Shown here: one piece after another, positions 30,649 to 40,806 of the stretch | How positions within the stretch are numbered: position 1 is the stretch's first letter | How the letters are laid out: each line of letters starts with the position of its first letter | NCBI RefSeq assembly: GCF_001571265.1 | Contig: NZ_BCTL01000021.1 | Location: forward strand, 62,001 to 126,000 | Length of the DNA stretch: 64,000 nucleotides | From: Cedecea neteri NBRC 105707 = ATCC 33855 | Lineage (GTDB): Bacteria > Pseudomonadota > Gammaproteobacteria > Enterobacterales > Enterobacteriaceae | Reading direction: 5' to 3' | Position numbers and translations under genes: made by a program | The notes under the pieces: generated by a model | The model's input: the letters and a program-made list of their open reading frames with translations, nothing else | Told to the model about the DNA's origin: nothing | Database searches by the model: none

Positions 30649-33522
30649 ATGACCCAGTCTTTACGTCAGTTAGAGAATCACGAAGCGTTTATCGACCGTC
30701 ACATTGGCCCGGACGCGCAGCAGCAGCAAGAAATGCTGGAAACCGTCGGCGCGAAGACGCTCCCCGACCTGATCGCCAGCATTGTTCCGCAGGACATTCA
30801 GCTTGCTGAGCCGCCTCAGATTGGCGCCGCGGCGACCGAGTTTGCCGCGCTGGCCGAGTTAAAAACCATCGCCAGCCGCAATAAACGCTTCAAAACTTAC
30901 ATTGGCATGGGTTATACCGCGGTACAAACGCCGCCGGTGATTTTGCGTAACATGCTGGAAAATCCGGGCTGGTATACCGCCTACACGCCTTACCAGCCGG
31001 AAGTTTCCCAGGGCCGTCTCGAGGCGCTGCTGAACTTCCAGCAGGTCACGCTTGACCTCACCGGCATGGACATTGCTTCTGCTTCTCTGCTTGACGAAGC
31101 CACCGCGGCAGCCGAAGCGATGGCGATGGCCAAACGCGTCAGCAAGCTGAAAAACGCTAACCGCTTCTTTGTGGCATCCGACGTTCACCCACAAACGCTG
31201 GACGTGGTGCGTACCCGCGCGGAAACCTTCGGCTTTGACGTCATTGTCGATGATGCTGCAAAAGTGCTGGATCATCAGGATGTATTCGGCGTGCTGCTCC
31301 AGCAGGTTGGCACCACCGGTGAAGTGCATGATTACACTGCGCTGATTGCCGAACTGAAGCTGCGCAAAGTTGTGGTAAGCGTCGCCGCTGATTTCATGAC
31401 GCTGGTTATGCTGACCGCGCCGGGCAAACAGGGCGCGGATATCGTCTTCGGCTCAGCTCAGCGCTTCGGCGTACCAATGGGCTACGGCGGGCCGCACGCG
31501 GCGTTCTTTGGCGCTCGCGATGAATTTAAACGCTCTATGCCTGGCCGTATTATCGGCGTTTCCCGCGATGCCGCTGGCCGCACCGCGCTGCGCATGGCGA
31601 TGCAAACTCGCGAGCAGCATATTCGCCGTGAGAAAGCGAACTCCAACATCTGTACTTCTCAGGTTCTGCTGGCGAACATTGCCAGCCTGTATGCGGTCTT
31701 CCACGGCCCGGCTGGCCTGAAGCGCATTGCTGGCCGCATCCATCGCCTGACCGACATTCTTGCCGCTGGCCTGCAGCAGAAAGGCCTGGTGCTGCGTCAC
31801 AAACACTGGTTCGACACTCTTTGTGTTGAAGTGGCTGACAAGGCCGCCGTGCTGGCGCGTGCCGAAGCGCGTGAAATCAACCTGCGCAGCGATATCCTGA
31901 ACGCGGTGGGCATCACCCTTGATGAAGCCACCAACCGTGAAGACATTGTTGCCCTGTTCGACGTGCTGCTGGGTGATGCTCACGGCCTGGACATCGACAA
32001 GCTGGACCGTGACGTTGCCAACGACAGCAAATCCATCCCGGCACCGATGCTGCGCGACGACGAGATCCTGACTCATCCGGTCTTCAACCGCTACCACAGC
32101 GAAACCGAGATGATGCGTTACATGCACTCTCTGGAGCGTAAAGATCTGGCGCTCAACCAGGCGATGATCCCGCTCGGCTCCTGCACCATGAAGCTGAACG
32201 CCGCCGCCGAAATGATCCCTATCACCTGGCCGGAATTTGCCGAGCTGCACCCGTTCTGCCCGGCAAACCAGGCTGAAGGTTATCACCAGATGATTGCCCA
32301 GCTGTCCGACTGGCTGGTGAAGCTGACCGGTTATGACGCGCTGTGCATGCAGCCGAACTCCGGCGCACAGGGCGAATATGCAGGCCTGCTGGCTATCCGC
32401 CGCTACCACGAAAGCCGCAACGAAGGCAGCCGTAATATCTGCCTGATCCCAAGCTCCGCGCACGGTACCAACCCGGCCTCCGCGCAGATGGCGGGCATGG
32501 AAGTGATCGTTGTGGCCTGTGATAAACAAGGCAACATCGATCTGCAGGATCTGCGAGCTAAAGCCGAACAGGCTGGCGAAGCGCTCTCCTGCATCATGGT
32601 GACCTACCCGTCGACCCACGGCGTGTACGAAGAAACCATCCGCGAAGTTTGCCAAATTGTTCACCAGTTCGGCGGCCAGGTGTACCTGGACGGTGCGAAC
32701 ATGAACGCCCAGGTGGGGATCACCACGCCGGGTTATATCGGCGCAGATGTTTCACACCTTAACCTGCACAAAACCTTCTGCATTCCGCACGGCGGCGGCG
32801 GTCCGGGCATGGGCCCAATCGGCGTGAAAGCGCATCTGGCTCCGTTTGTGCCAGGCCACAGCGTGGTGCAGATTGAAGAGATGCTGACCCAGCAGGGCGC
32901 GGTTTCTGCAGCACCGTTCGGCAGCGCCTCTATCCTGCCAATCAGCTGGATGTACATCCGCATGATGGGCGCGGATGGGCTGAAGAAAGCCAGCTCCGTG
33001 GCGATTCTGAACGCCAACTACATCGCGACCCGCCTGAAGTCTGCGTACCCGGTGCTGTATACCGGCGCGAACGGCCGCGTGGCTCACGAATGTATTCTGG
33101 ATATTCGTCCGCTGAAAGAAGAAACCGGCATCAGCGAGCTGGACATCGCCAAGCGTCTGATCGACTTCGGCTTCCATGCGCCAACCATGTCGTTCCCGGT
33201 AGCGGGTACGCTGATGGTTGAGCCAACCGAATCCGAAGGCAAAGTGGAGCTGGACCGCTTCATCGACGCTATGCTCTCTATCCGCAGCGAAATTGACCGC
33301 GTGGTAGCTGGCGAATGGACTCTGGAAGACAACCCGCTGGTGAACGCGCCGCACACTCAGGACGAAATCGTTGCCGAATGGGCGCACCCGTACACCCGCG
33401 AACTGGCGGTCTTCCCGGCTGGTCACGGCAATAAATACTGGCCAACCGTGAAGCGCCTCGACGACGTTTACGGCGACCGTAATCTGTTCTGCTCCTGCGT
33501 GCCGATGAGCGAATACGAATAG
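30649..33522 (+). CDS. gcvP: Glycine dehydrogenase (decarboxylating), P protein
   Basis: 957 aa, the same length as E. coli GcvP. The PLP enzyme decarboxylates glycine and passes the aminomethyl group to GcvH. It is the long single-chain form with two homologous halves. The N-terminal half holds [18 protein letters not shown]. The active half holds [14 protein letters not shown], the PLP lysine in [21 protein letters not shown] (the K after NLH) and the glycine-rich loop following it. Closed by a terminator. Confidence 0.97.
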   Translation: MTQSLRQLENHEAFIDRHIGPDAQQQQEMLETVGAKTLPDLIASIVPQDIQLAEPPQIGAAATEFAALAELKTIASRNKRFKTYIGMGYTAVQTPPVILRNMLENPGWYTAYTPYQPEVSQGRLEALLNFQQVTLDLTGMDIASASLLDEATAAAEAMAMAKRVSKLKNANRFFVASDVHPQTLDVVRTRAETFGFDVIVDDAAKVLDHQDVFGVLLQQVGTTGEVHDYTALIAELKLRKVVVSVAADFMTLVMLTAPGKQGADIVFGSAQRFGVPMGYGGPHAAFFGARDEFKRSMPGRIIGVSRDAAGRTALRMAMQTREQHIRREKANSNICTSQVLLANIASLYAVFHGPAGLKRIAGRIHRLTDILAAGLQQKGLVLRHKHWFDTLCVEVADKAAVLARAEAREINLRSDILNAVGITLDEATNREDIVALFDVLLGDAHGLDIDKLDRDVANDSKSIPAPMLRDDEILTHPVFNRYHSETEMMRYMHSLERKDLALNQAMIPLGSCTMKLNAAAEMIPITWPEFAELHPFCPANQAEGYHQMIAQLSDWLVKLTGYDALCMQPNSGAQGEYAGLLAIRRYHESRNEGSRNICLIPSSAHGTNPASAQMAGMEVIVVACDKQGNIDLQDLRAKAEQAGEALSCIMVTYPSTHGVYEETIREVCQIVHQFGGQVYLDGANMNAQVGITTPGYIGADVSHLNLHKTFCIPHGGGGPGMGPIGVKAHLAPFVPGHSVVQIEEMLTQQGAVSAAPFGSASILPISWMYIRMMGADGLKKASSVAILNANYIATRLKSAYPVLYTGANGRVAHECILDIRPLKEETGISELDIAKRLIDFGFHAPTMSFPVAGTLMVEPTESEGKVELDRFIDAMLSIRSEIDRVVAGEWTLEDNPLVNAPHTQDEIVAEWAHPYTRELAVFPAGHGNKYWPTVKRLDDVYGDRNLFCSCVPMSEYE

Positions 33523-33538
33523 TTTTAACAACTTGATT

Positions 33539-33562
33539 AAGGGCACTTCGGTGCCCTTTCTT
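33539..33562 (+). terminator. gcvTHP terminator
   Basis: AAGGGCAC (33539-33546), TTCG tetraloop, GTGCCCTT (33551-33558), TCTTG. Begins 16 nt after the gcvP stop. Confidence 0.85.
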
Positions 33563-33578
33563 GTTTCTGGAGAATCAC

Positions 33579-34315
33579 ATGCAGATAGCTCCGGCGGCAG
33601 CCGGGGAATCGGCAAAGCCACCTCGCTTTTACTGGCCCAGCATGGCTATAAAGTGGTGGTCAACTACCTTCGCAATAAGCAGGCTGCGGACGACGTGGTG
33701 AATACCATTGTCGCCAACGGCGGCGAAGCGCTGGCGCTGCGGGCGGATATTGCCGATGAGCTTCAGGTGATGGCGATGTTCGCCGAAATCGATAACGCGT
33801 TTGGGCCGGTGACCGCGCTGGTGAACAATGCCGGGATCCTGTTTCAACAATCGACGATTGAAAATCTGACGGCGGATCGTATTAACCGTGTGCTGACGAC
33901 TAACGTCACCGGATATTTTCTCTGCTGCAGGGAGGCGGTGAAACGCATGGCATACCGCCACGGTGGAGAAGGCGGAGCAATTGTTAACGTTTCCTCTGCG
34001 GCATCCCGGTTAGGGGCGGCGGGAGAATATGTGGACTATGCGGCGTCAAAAGGTGCGGTTGATACGTTGACCACCGGGCTGGCGGTAGAGGTTGCCGCGC
34101 AGGGCATTCGTGTGAACGGCGTGAGGCCTGGTTTCATTTATACCGAAATGCATGCCTCAGGCGGAGAAGCGGGGCGAGTCGAGCGGGTGAAAACGGCATT
34201 GCCGATGCAGCGCGGCGGCCAGCCGGAAGAAATAGCTGAAGCGATTGTTTGGCTGCTAAGCGAGAAGGCTTCTTATGTGACCGGCACGTTTATTGATGCG
34301 GCCGGAGGGAAATAA
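33579..34315 (+). pseudogene. ygfF: ygfF-type short-chain dehydrogenase, frameshifted near its start
   Basis: From about 33593 onward the frame encodes a full SDR-family oxidoreductase closely resembling E. coli YgfF: GGSRGIGKATSLLLAQ, NNAGIL, the catalytic serine region VNVSSAASRLG, YxxxK as YAASK, and the C-terminal FIDAAGGK. The only ATG with a good ribosome site (TGGAGAATCAC-ATG, 33579) is in a different frame. Only 14 nt lie between that ATG and the GGCGGC of the cofactor loop, where YgfF needs 21. A 7-nt loss therefore breaks the frame and removes the Leu-Val-Thr before Gly-Gly. The only other in-frame start is a TTG at 33533 inside the gcvP terminator, which is not credible. Either a recent pseudogene or a sequencing error. 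Confidence 0.75.
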
Positions 34316-34358
34316 GATCGCTACGCCAGAAGAGGGTGAGACTGGCGTAGCGTAAGGC

Positions 34359-34616
34359 TTATTGCTTGCTCATGCTGTCTTTAGCCATACCGTCTTTGGC
34401 CATGCTGTCTTTGCCCATGTGATCTTTGCTCATGCCGTCTTTCTTCATCCCATCTTTGGACATGCAGTCTTTCTTCATGCCGTCTTTACAGGTGTGGGTC
34501 ATTTTGCCCATCCCGTCTTTGGCCATTGAATCTTTGCTCATCGAGTCGGCCGCGTTGGCACCGGCAATCCCGAACAGCATGGTGGAGCACAGCAGAGCAG
34601 CGTAGATCTTTTTCAT
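34359..34616 (-). CDS. Periplasmic methionine-rich MXKDX pentapeptide-repeat protein
   Basis: 85 aa from the ATG at 34616 behind AAGGAATC. A signal peptide (MKKIYAALLCSTMLFGIAG, cleavage probably after ANA) is followed by about 63 residues made almost wholly of the repeat [SGHC]-M-x-K-D, with 12 methionines, many lysines and aspartates, and two cysteines (in HTCKD and KDCMSKD). This matches the pentapeptide MXKDX-repeat family. In Azospira suillum a comparable methionine-rich peptide (MrpX) is reported to absorb hypochlorite and be repaired by a YedY-type reductase. The oxidoreductase gene lies immediately upstream on the same strand, which fits that role here. Copper or other metal binding is an alternative. 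Confidence 0.8.
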   Translation of the reverse strand: MKKIYAALLCSTMLFGIAGANAADSMSKDSMAKDGMGKMTHTCKDGMKKDCMSKDGMKKDGMSKDHMGKDSMAKDGMAKDSMSKQ

Positions 34617-34653
34617 TTTTTGATTCCTTACGTTCACAGTGAGATACAGAGAA

Positions 34654-35415
34654 TTAACTACCGCCGAACCAGTTATAGCCCTGGTCTTCCCAGTAGCCGC
34701 CGGGGTAGCGATTGGTGACTTCAATGACCTGAATATGCTTCGGGTTCTTGTAGCCGAGTTTGGTTGGGATGCGCAGTTTCATCGGGTAGCCGTATTTGCG
34801 CGGCAGGACTTTGCCATCCCAGGTTAAAGCAATCAGCGTTTGCGGGTGCAGCGCGGTGGCCATATCGATGCTGGTGTAGTAATCATCCGCGCATTTGAAG
34901 CTGACGTATTTGGCTCGCAGGTCGGCGCCAATCCCTTTCAGGAACAGGGCAAAAGGGACGCCACCCCATTTGCCGATGGCGCTCCAGCCTTCGACGCAGA
35001 TGTGGCGAGTGACCTGGCTGACCTGCGCCATCTGGTGAAGCTGTGCCAGGGTCCACGGACGCTTGTCGGTAATCAGCCCGGCAAGCTCCAGGCGATAGCT
35101 GTCACCGTTGATGTCTGGCGCTTCGTCCTCGCTGTAAAAGGCGTTAAACGGGAAGTTAAGGTCGATCATGCTTTCCGGGTAAACCGGTGCCAGCTGGCTG
35201 CCGTTAAACAGCCAGGCCTGGATGCGGTCGTTAAAACGTGAAATCTTGTTGAGCGAACTTTCAACCGTGGCGTTATCACTGATATCGCAGCCGGTAAGCA
35301 TCGCGATGCCGCCGAGCGTTAAGCCCTGCTTTAAAAAACGACGGCGGCCTTCCTGCGAGAGCTGCTTATTAATCAGCTGCGTCGCTTCTTTAATGATTTC
35401 GTTTTTATCGCTCAT
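34654..35415 (-). CDS. Tat-exported molybdopterin oxidoreductase (sulfite-oxidase/MsrP fold), predicted lipoprotein
   Basis: 253 aa. A twin-arginine signal with RRRFLKQG (R24-F27) precedes a hydrophobic stretch ending in a lipobox-like LTGC at residues 40-43, then Asp44. The catalytic domain has the molybdenum-ligating cysteine C140 in RHICVEGWSAIGKWGG and the C-terminal KYGYPMKLRIPTKLGYKNPKHI typical of the SUOX/YedY fold, here split as conserved KYGYP and KLGYKNPK. Asp at +2 would act as a Lol-avoidance signal and keep the protein on the inner membrane, next to the cytochrome encoded 9 bp upstream on the same strand. The substrate is unknown; methionine sulfoxide in the neighbouring Met-rich protein is the best guess. 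Confidence 0.82.
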   Translation of the reverse strand: MSDKNEIIKEATQLINKQLSQEGRRRFLKQGLTLGGIAMLTGCDISDNATVESSLNKISRFNDRIQAWLFNGSQLAPVYPESMIDLNFPFNAFYSEDEAPDINGDSYRLELAGLITDKRPWTLAQLHQMAQVSQVTRHICVEGWSAIGKWGGVPFALFLKGIGADLRAKYVSFKCADDYYTSIDMATALHPQTLIALTWDGKVLPRKYGYPMKLRIPTKLGYKNPKHIQVIEVTNRYPGGYWEDQGYNWFGGS

Positions 35416-35424
35416 GTTTCTTCC

Positions 35425-36036
35425 TCAGCGGCCACGGAGCATGGCGAGCAACGTGCGGGGTACCAGCGCCACCATCAGCAGATGAATCACCACGAAACCG
35501 ACCAGCGCGGACATGGCATAAAAGTGGATAAACCTCGCCGTGTCGTAGCCGCCAAGCAATTCTCGCAGCAGGGCAAACTGCACGGACTTCCACACCACCA
35601 GGCCGGAAACGACCAGCAGCAGACAGTCGGCGATAACAAACAGATAGGCCGCCTTTTGCACCATGTTGTAATGGCTCAGGTCAGCGTGGGCTAATTTCCC
35701 CCGCAGCGCCGCCAGGGCATCATGGAAGAATTCACGAGGCGATAAGGGCCAGTATTTCTGCTTAAAGCGGCCACTGAAGAGGTTGCACAGCAGGTAAATC
35801 ACGCCGTTGACCGCAAACAGCCACATCCCGGCAAAGTGCCACTGCAGCGCGCCACCCAGCCAGCCGCCGAGGGTGAGTTCGTTGGCAAACTGGAAATGAA
35901 ACAGCGGAGAGGCGTTATAAATGCGCCAGCCGCTGGTGACCATAATCAGTATCGCCAGCGCATTCAGCCAGTGGCAAAGCCTCAGCCATAGCGGGTGAAT
36001 GAGCGTTGGGGCGGTATGCAGCGTTGAGCTTTCCAT
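35425..36036 (-). CDS. Four-helix cytochrome b (cytochrome b561 type), partner of the oxidoreductase
   Basis: 203 aa from MESSTLHTAP at 36036 behind GAGGAAG; the frame extends upstream to 36099 without a better start. Four hydrophobic helices lie at about residues 17-37, 66-86, 131-149 and 168-192. Histidines positioned to bind two haems are H22, H67, H171 and H185. It belongs to the prokaryotic b561/hydrogenase cytochrome-b group rather than the MsrQ family. It would pass electrons from the quinone pool to the periplasmic molybdoenzyme. It is the first gene of the three-gene minus-strand group (cytochrome, oxidoreductase, MXKDX protein). Confidence 0.82.
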   Translation of the reverse strand: MESSTLHTAPTLIHPLWLRLCHWLNALAILIMVTSGWRIYNASPLFHFQFANELTLGGWLGGALQWHFAGMWLFAVNGVIYLLCNLFSGRFKQKYWPLSPREFFHDALAALRGKLAHADLSHYNMVQKAAYLFVIADCLLLVVSGLVVWKSVQFALLRELLGGYDTARFIHFYAMSALVGFVVIHLLMVALVPRTLLAMLRGR

Positions 36037-36181
36037 CGTCCGGCTTCCTCGTGATTCGATGCAGCGAGTATTGGCCGGATTTGTTCCCGATTGCCTCACG
36101 CAAAGTTAAATTAAATGTGACAACTTAACCGACGCGAGTTGTGTAAACTTTGGCTATGCCAGGCGTGTGGGGACGGACAAA
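36037..36181. promoter_or_regulatory. Divergent control region of the redox cluster
   Basis: Short spacer of about 145 bp between the divergent cytochrome b gene and the response-regulator gene; both promoters must lie here. It is AT-rich around 36100-36150. I could not identify a clear regulator repeat, though the layout implies that the response regulator binds here. Confidence 0.4.
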
Positions 36182-36895
36182 GTGAATCAGGCAAAAAAAA
36201 TCTTAATCGTGGAAGACGACGAAAATATCGCCGAGCTTTTGCAACTGCATTTGCGGGAAGAAGGCTTTGAGATTGTGCATGCCGCCGACGGCAATGTCGG
36301 GCTGGAAAAGTTGAGGCAGGGCGGCTGGGATGCGCTGATTCTCGATCTCATGCTGCCCGGCGTTGATGGCCTGGAGATTTGCCGCTTTGCCAGAAGCATG
36401 ACGCGCTACACGCCGATTATCATGATCAGCGCCCGCTCCAGCGAAACGCACCGCGTGTTGGGGCTTGAGCTGGGCGCGGACGACTACCTGGCGAAACCTT
36501 TTTCAATGCTCGAGCTGGTGGCTCGCGTGAAGGCGCTGTTCCGCCGCCAGGAAGCCATGAGCCAGAACCTTAAGATAGATGCCGGGACTTTGACCTTTGG
36601 CACTCTTTCGATTGACCCTCTGGCCAGAGACGTTCGCCTGAATCAACTGCCGGTAGAGCTAACTCCGCGAGAGTTTGACCTGCTTTATTTCTTTGCCCGT
36701 AATCCGGACAAAGTGTTTTCGCGGCTGAATCTGCTCAACCAGGTTTGGGGTTACCAGCACGAAGGCTACGAGCACACCGTTAACACCCATATCAACCGCC
36801 TGCGGATTAAGATTGAAGACAACCCGGCGGAGCCGAATTTCATCCGCACCGTGTGGGGTAAAGGCTACAAATTTACCGCCCAGATACGTGAGTAA
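36182..36895 (+). CDS. OmpR-family response regulator
   Basis: 237 aa from the GTG at 36182, which has GGGGAC 8 nt upstream; a GTG at 36167 is also in frame. The receiver domain has acidic E11-D12-D13, phospho-acceptor D55 in ALILDLMLPG and K105 in YLAKPF. A winged-helix DNA-binding domain follows (LTPREFDLLYFFARNP, HINRLRIKIE). It is followed 4 nt later by its histidine kinase. Probable target is the divergent redox operon. The K-12 analogue in context would be HprR (YedW), which controls msrPQ, but I do not claim orthology. Confidence 0.88.
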   Translation: MNQAKKILIVEDDENIAELLQLHLREEGFEIVHAADGNVGLEKLRQGGWDALILDLMLPGVDGLEICRFARSMTRYTPIIMISARSSETHRVLGLELGADDYLAKPFSMLELVARVKALFRRQEAMSQNLKIDAGTLTFGTLSIDPLARDVRLNQLPVELTPREFDLLYFFARNPDKVFSRLNLLNQVWGYQHEGYEHTVNTHINRLRIKIEDNPAEPNFIRTVWGKGYKFTAQIRE

Positions 36896-36899
36896 CCCT

Positions 36900-38366
36900 A
36901 TGCGAATCCTTACGCTTTCCCGGCGCCTGACGCTGGTTTTCGCCGTGCTGCTGCTGACCGCCTGCGCCTTTTTGGGCTGGCTGCAGGTCCGTACCAGCAC
37001 GCAGTACAGCCAGGCCGTTATCCAGCAGCTTTCCGGTGACCTGGCGCAGCACATCAACCAAAGCTATCCGCTGCTCGGGCAGGATGGGTTAAACAAAGAC
37101 TCGGTGCGCACGCTGTTCGACCATCTGATGGCCGTTAACCCCAGCGTGGAAGTTTATCTGCTGGATAAGCAAGGCAATATCATAGGTGACGCAGCGCCGG
37201 ATGGGCATATAAAGCGCCATCAGGTCGATCTCGCGCCGCTTCAGGCCGCGCTGAATGGCGGTAAGTTCCCGCTTTATGGCGACGACCCGCGCAGCATTGA
37301 CGGGCAAAAGGTGTTTAGCGTGGCGCCGATGCTGCGGGACGGCAAGCTGGAAGGCTATTTGTACGTGGTGTTGCTGGGGGAAACCTATAATCAGCTCGCC
37401 AACAGCGCCCAGTTTGATGCTGTCTTGAAGCTTAGCCTGCTGTTGTTGAGCCTGATCTGCGTGCTGGGGCTGGTGGTTGGCGGCCTGGCGTTCCGTTGGA
37501 TAACGCGCCCGCTACGCGAACTTTCGCAGCACGTTAAGGCCCTGGAATCGGGCGGTATGGCCGAAATGCAGGCGATGGCGGCGCTCCCGCAAAAAGCAGG
37601 CGGAGACGGGGATGAGCTTGCCCAGCTGCGTCACGGGGTGATTGCTATGGCCGGGCGAATCTCCGAGCAGTGGCACAGCCTGACGCAGCAGGATCAGCTG
37701 CGGCGTGAGTTTATCGCCAATATTTCTCATGACCTGCGCACCCCGCTGACGTCTCTGCATGGCTATCTTGAAAGCCTGTCGGTGATGTCTGCCACCCTGA
37801 GCGAGGCCGATAAAAAACGTTATCTGGATATCGCCCTCGCACAAAGCCAGAAGGTCGGTGCGCTGGCGCAATCGCTGTTTGAGCTGGCCCGTCTGGAATA
37901 TGGCGTGGTTAAGCCGCATAAGGAGAGCTTCTCTATCAGCGAACTGCTGCAGGATGTATTCCAGAAATTTGAGCTACCGGCGCAGACTCGCCAGCTTGAT
38001 CTTTTGGCTGACATTCAGCCTGGATTGCCGCTGATTGAAGCCGATGTCAGCATGATTGAGCGAGTGTTAACCAATTTGTTGGACAACGCGATCCGCCATA
38101 CGCCGGACAAAGGCGTGATTTCGGTCCGGCTATGGAAGGAGCTGGATAAGGTGATGGTACAGGTCAGCGACAGCGGGCCGGGTATTCCGCAGGAGCTAAA
38201 AGAGGGACTGTTTGTAAGGCCTTCGATTGTGCACCAGTCCCGGCTCAGGGTTGGCGGGCTTGGCCTGATGATCGTCCGACAGATGCTGCAGCTTCACGGC
38301 AGCGATATTTCCCTGGTCGACTTGCCACAGCGCGGAGCCTGCTTCCGGTTTGGCCTGCCCGTTTAA
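36900..38366 (+). CDS. HAMP-domain sensor histidine kinase
   Basis: 488 aa from the ATG at 36900; the frame is open upstream within the regulator gene. Layout: TM1 about residues 9-30, a periplasmic sensor region of about 140 residues (31-175), TM2 about 176-199, HAMP about 200-260 with a Gly/Asp-rich insert (AGGDGDE), DHp with H277 in IANISHDLRTPLTS, and an ATPase domain with N box NLLDNAIRHTP and G1 DSGPGIP. Expected to sense an envelope signal, plausibly an oxidant, and phosphorylate the adjacent regulator. The signal is not visible from sequence. Confidence 0.88.
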   Translation: MRILTLSRRLTLVFAVLLLTACAFLGWLQVRTSTQYSQAVIQQLSGDLAQHINQSYPLLGQDGLNKDSVRTLFDHLMAVNPSVEVYLLDKQGNIIGDAAPDGHIKRHQVDLAPLQAALNGGKFPLYGDDPRSIDGQKVFSVAPMLRDGKLEGYLYVVLLGETYNQLANSAQFDAVLKLSLLLLSLICVLGLVVGGLAFRWITRPLRELSQHVKALESGGMAEMQAMAALPQKAGGDGDELAQLRHGVIAMAGRISEQWHSLTQQDQLRREFIANISHDLRTPLTSLHGYLESLSVMSATLSEADKKRYLDIALAQSQKVGALAQSLFELARLEYGVVKPHKESFSISELLQDVFQKFELPAQTRQLDLLADIQPGLPLIEADVSMIERVLTNLLDNAIRHTPDKGVISVRLWKELDKVMVQVSDSGPGIPQELKEGLFVRPSIVHQSRLRVGGLGLMIVRQMLQLHGSDISLVDLPQRGACFRFGLPV

Positions 38367-38370
38367 GTAA

Positions 38371-38395
38371 AAAAGGCGCCATCCAGGCGCCTTTT
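38371..38395. terminator. Bidirectional terminator between kinase and bglA
   Basis: Perfect AAAAGGCGCC (38371-38380), loop ATCCA, GGCGCCTTTT (38386-38395). Works as an intrinsic terminator in both directions. A second stem, ACCACCTC/GAGGTGGT (38411-38431), lies closer to the bglA 3' end. Confidence 0.85.
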
Positions 38396-38437
38396 GCTTA
38401 TCAACTCTAAACCACCTCCTGTTGAGGTGGTGGTTGC

Positions 38438-39877
<1,440 letters not shown>

Positions 39878-39973
39878 TCATCTCATCGTTAGCGCAGAAA
39901 ATAATGTGCGTTGAATCACACTGTGGCGCTGAATTTATTATTTCTGTTTTGGAGTCTAACAAATGAAATAGGA

Positions 39974-40016
39974 TTGTCACGATATAACAAATAGCGTGAA
40001 TTGTGATTTGTCACAA
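39974..40016. promoter_or_regulatory. Candidate operator upstream of bglA: repeated TTGTCAC half-sites
   Basis: TTGTCAC occurs at 39974-39980 and again at 40008-40014. The second copy is part of an inverted repeat, TTGTGA (40001-40006) N4 TCACAA (40011-40016). The cluster is in the 164-bp spacer between the RpiR-type gene and bglA. The spacing (4) does not fit CRP (6), so it may be the RpiR-family operator. Confidence 0.4.
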
Positions 40017-40035
40017 ATAAAAAACAGGGTGTTTT

Positions 40036-40764
40036 TTACAGCATCCTTTTCGCCAAACGACGGCCAATGGTTTCGAGAATATAAATAACGGGAATTTGTG
40101 TAGTGATGTCATAAACCCCGGCAATACGTACCGGTGGAATATGCCAGGAAATATTAAAGTCGGCTAACTTAGCCAGCGACGAGTTCTCATGGCTGGTAAT
40201 AGACATCACTTTACAGTGGTGGAGGCTGAACTGGCTGGCAAAGCGTAAGATCTCTTCCGTCTCGCCGGAAACCGAAAGTACAATGGCCAGTGCGTTACGT
40301 GCCATATCGTTGGTGACCGGGAAATAAGGATCATCTATATGATTGCTAAATTTTCCAACGTTTGAGAAAAAGCGTGCGCCGTATTTAGCTAAGGCACCAG
40401 ATGTTCCTGCACCAACAAAAATAATACGCTCAGATGAACATATAATATCTATCGCATGATCGATGAGAGTATCAAATTCTTCGTTATTGGTGCTTTTAAA
40501 AAAACTGATGATTTCGCTGCTGCCGAAATTAGCAGGCTGGGTTTCCGTTTGCTCCAGATATAATTTAAAGCGAACACGAAACTCAGAATACCCTTCACAG
40601 TTGAGCTTGCGGCAAAAACGCAGCACGGTAGTGGTGGAGACACCTGCGGCATCCGCCAGCTCCCTGATGGTCATGTACATCACTTTGTCTTTGTTTTTGA
40701 TGACAAAGTTGTAGACCATCATTTCGAGGCCGTTCAGGTTGGCGATTGCCGCGTGGGTAAACAT
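40036..40764 (-). CDS. MurR/RpiR-family transcriptional regulator
   Basis: 242 aa. The N-terminal HTH_6 domain contains IRELADAAGVSTTTVLRFCRKL. A C-terminal SIS sugar-phosphate-binding domain follows, with IIFVGAGTSGALAKYGARFF and IVLSVSGETEEILRFA. Such regulators sense phosphosugars. The position just upstream of bglA on the same strand suggests it controls bglA in response to a phosphorylated beta-glucoside; that is inference. K-12 has no such gene next to bglA. Confidence 0.85.
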   Translation of the reverse strand: MFTHAAIANLNGLEMMVYNFVIKNKDKVMYMTIRELADAAGVSTTTVLRFCRKLNCEGYSEFRVRFKLYLEQTETQPANFGSSEIISFFKSTNNEEFDTLIDHAIDIICSSERIIFVGAGTSGALAKYGARFFSNVGKFSNHIDDPYFPVTNDMARNALAIVLSVSGETEEILRFASQFSLHHCKVMSITSHENSSLAKLADFNISWHIPPVRIAGVYDITTQIPVIYILETIGRRLAKRML

Positions 40765-40806
40765 ACTCTCTCTTCCTGCTGAGTCGACTTTTGCTAACGG
40801 CCAGGG

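Noticed and set aside
31453..32664. Long open frame of 403 codons antisense to gcvP
   Set aside because: Shadow of GcvP, which is full-length and conserved in the opposite direction.
33533..33578. TTG at 33533 as the start of the SDR gene
   Set aside because: It would place coding sequence inside the gcvP terminator hairpin and lacks a ribosome site; a frameshift downstream of the ATG at 33579 explains the data better.
40001..40016. TTGTGA-N4-TCACAA as a CRP site
   Set aside because: The spacer is 4 nt instead of the required 6; reported as a possible RpiR-type operator instead.
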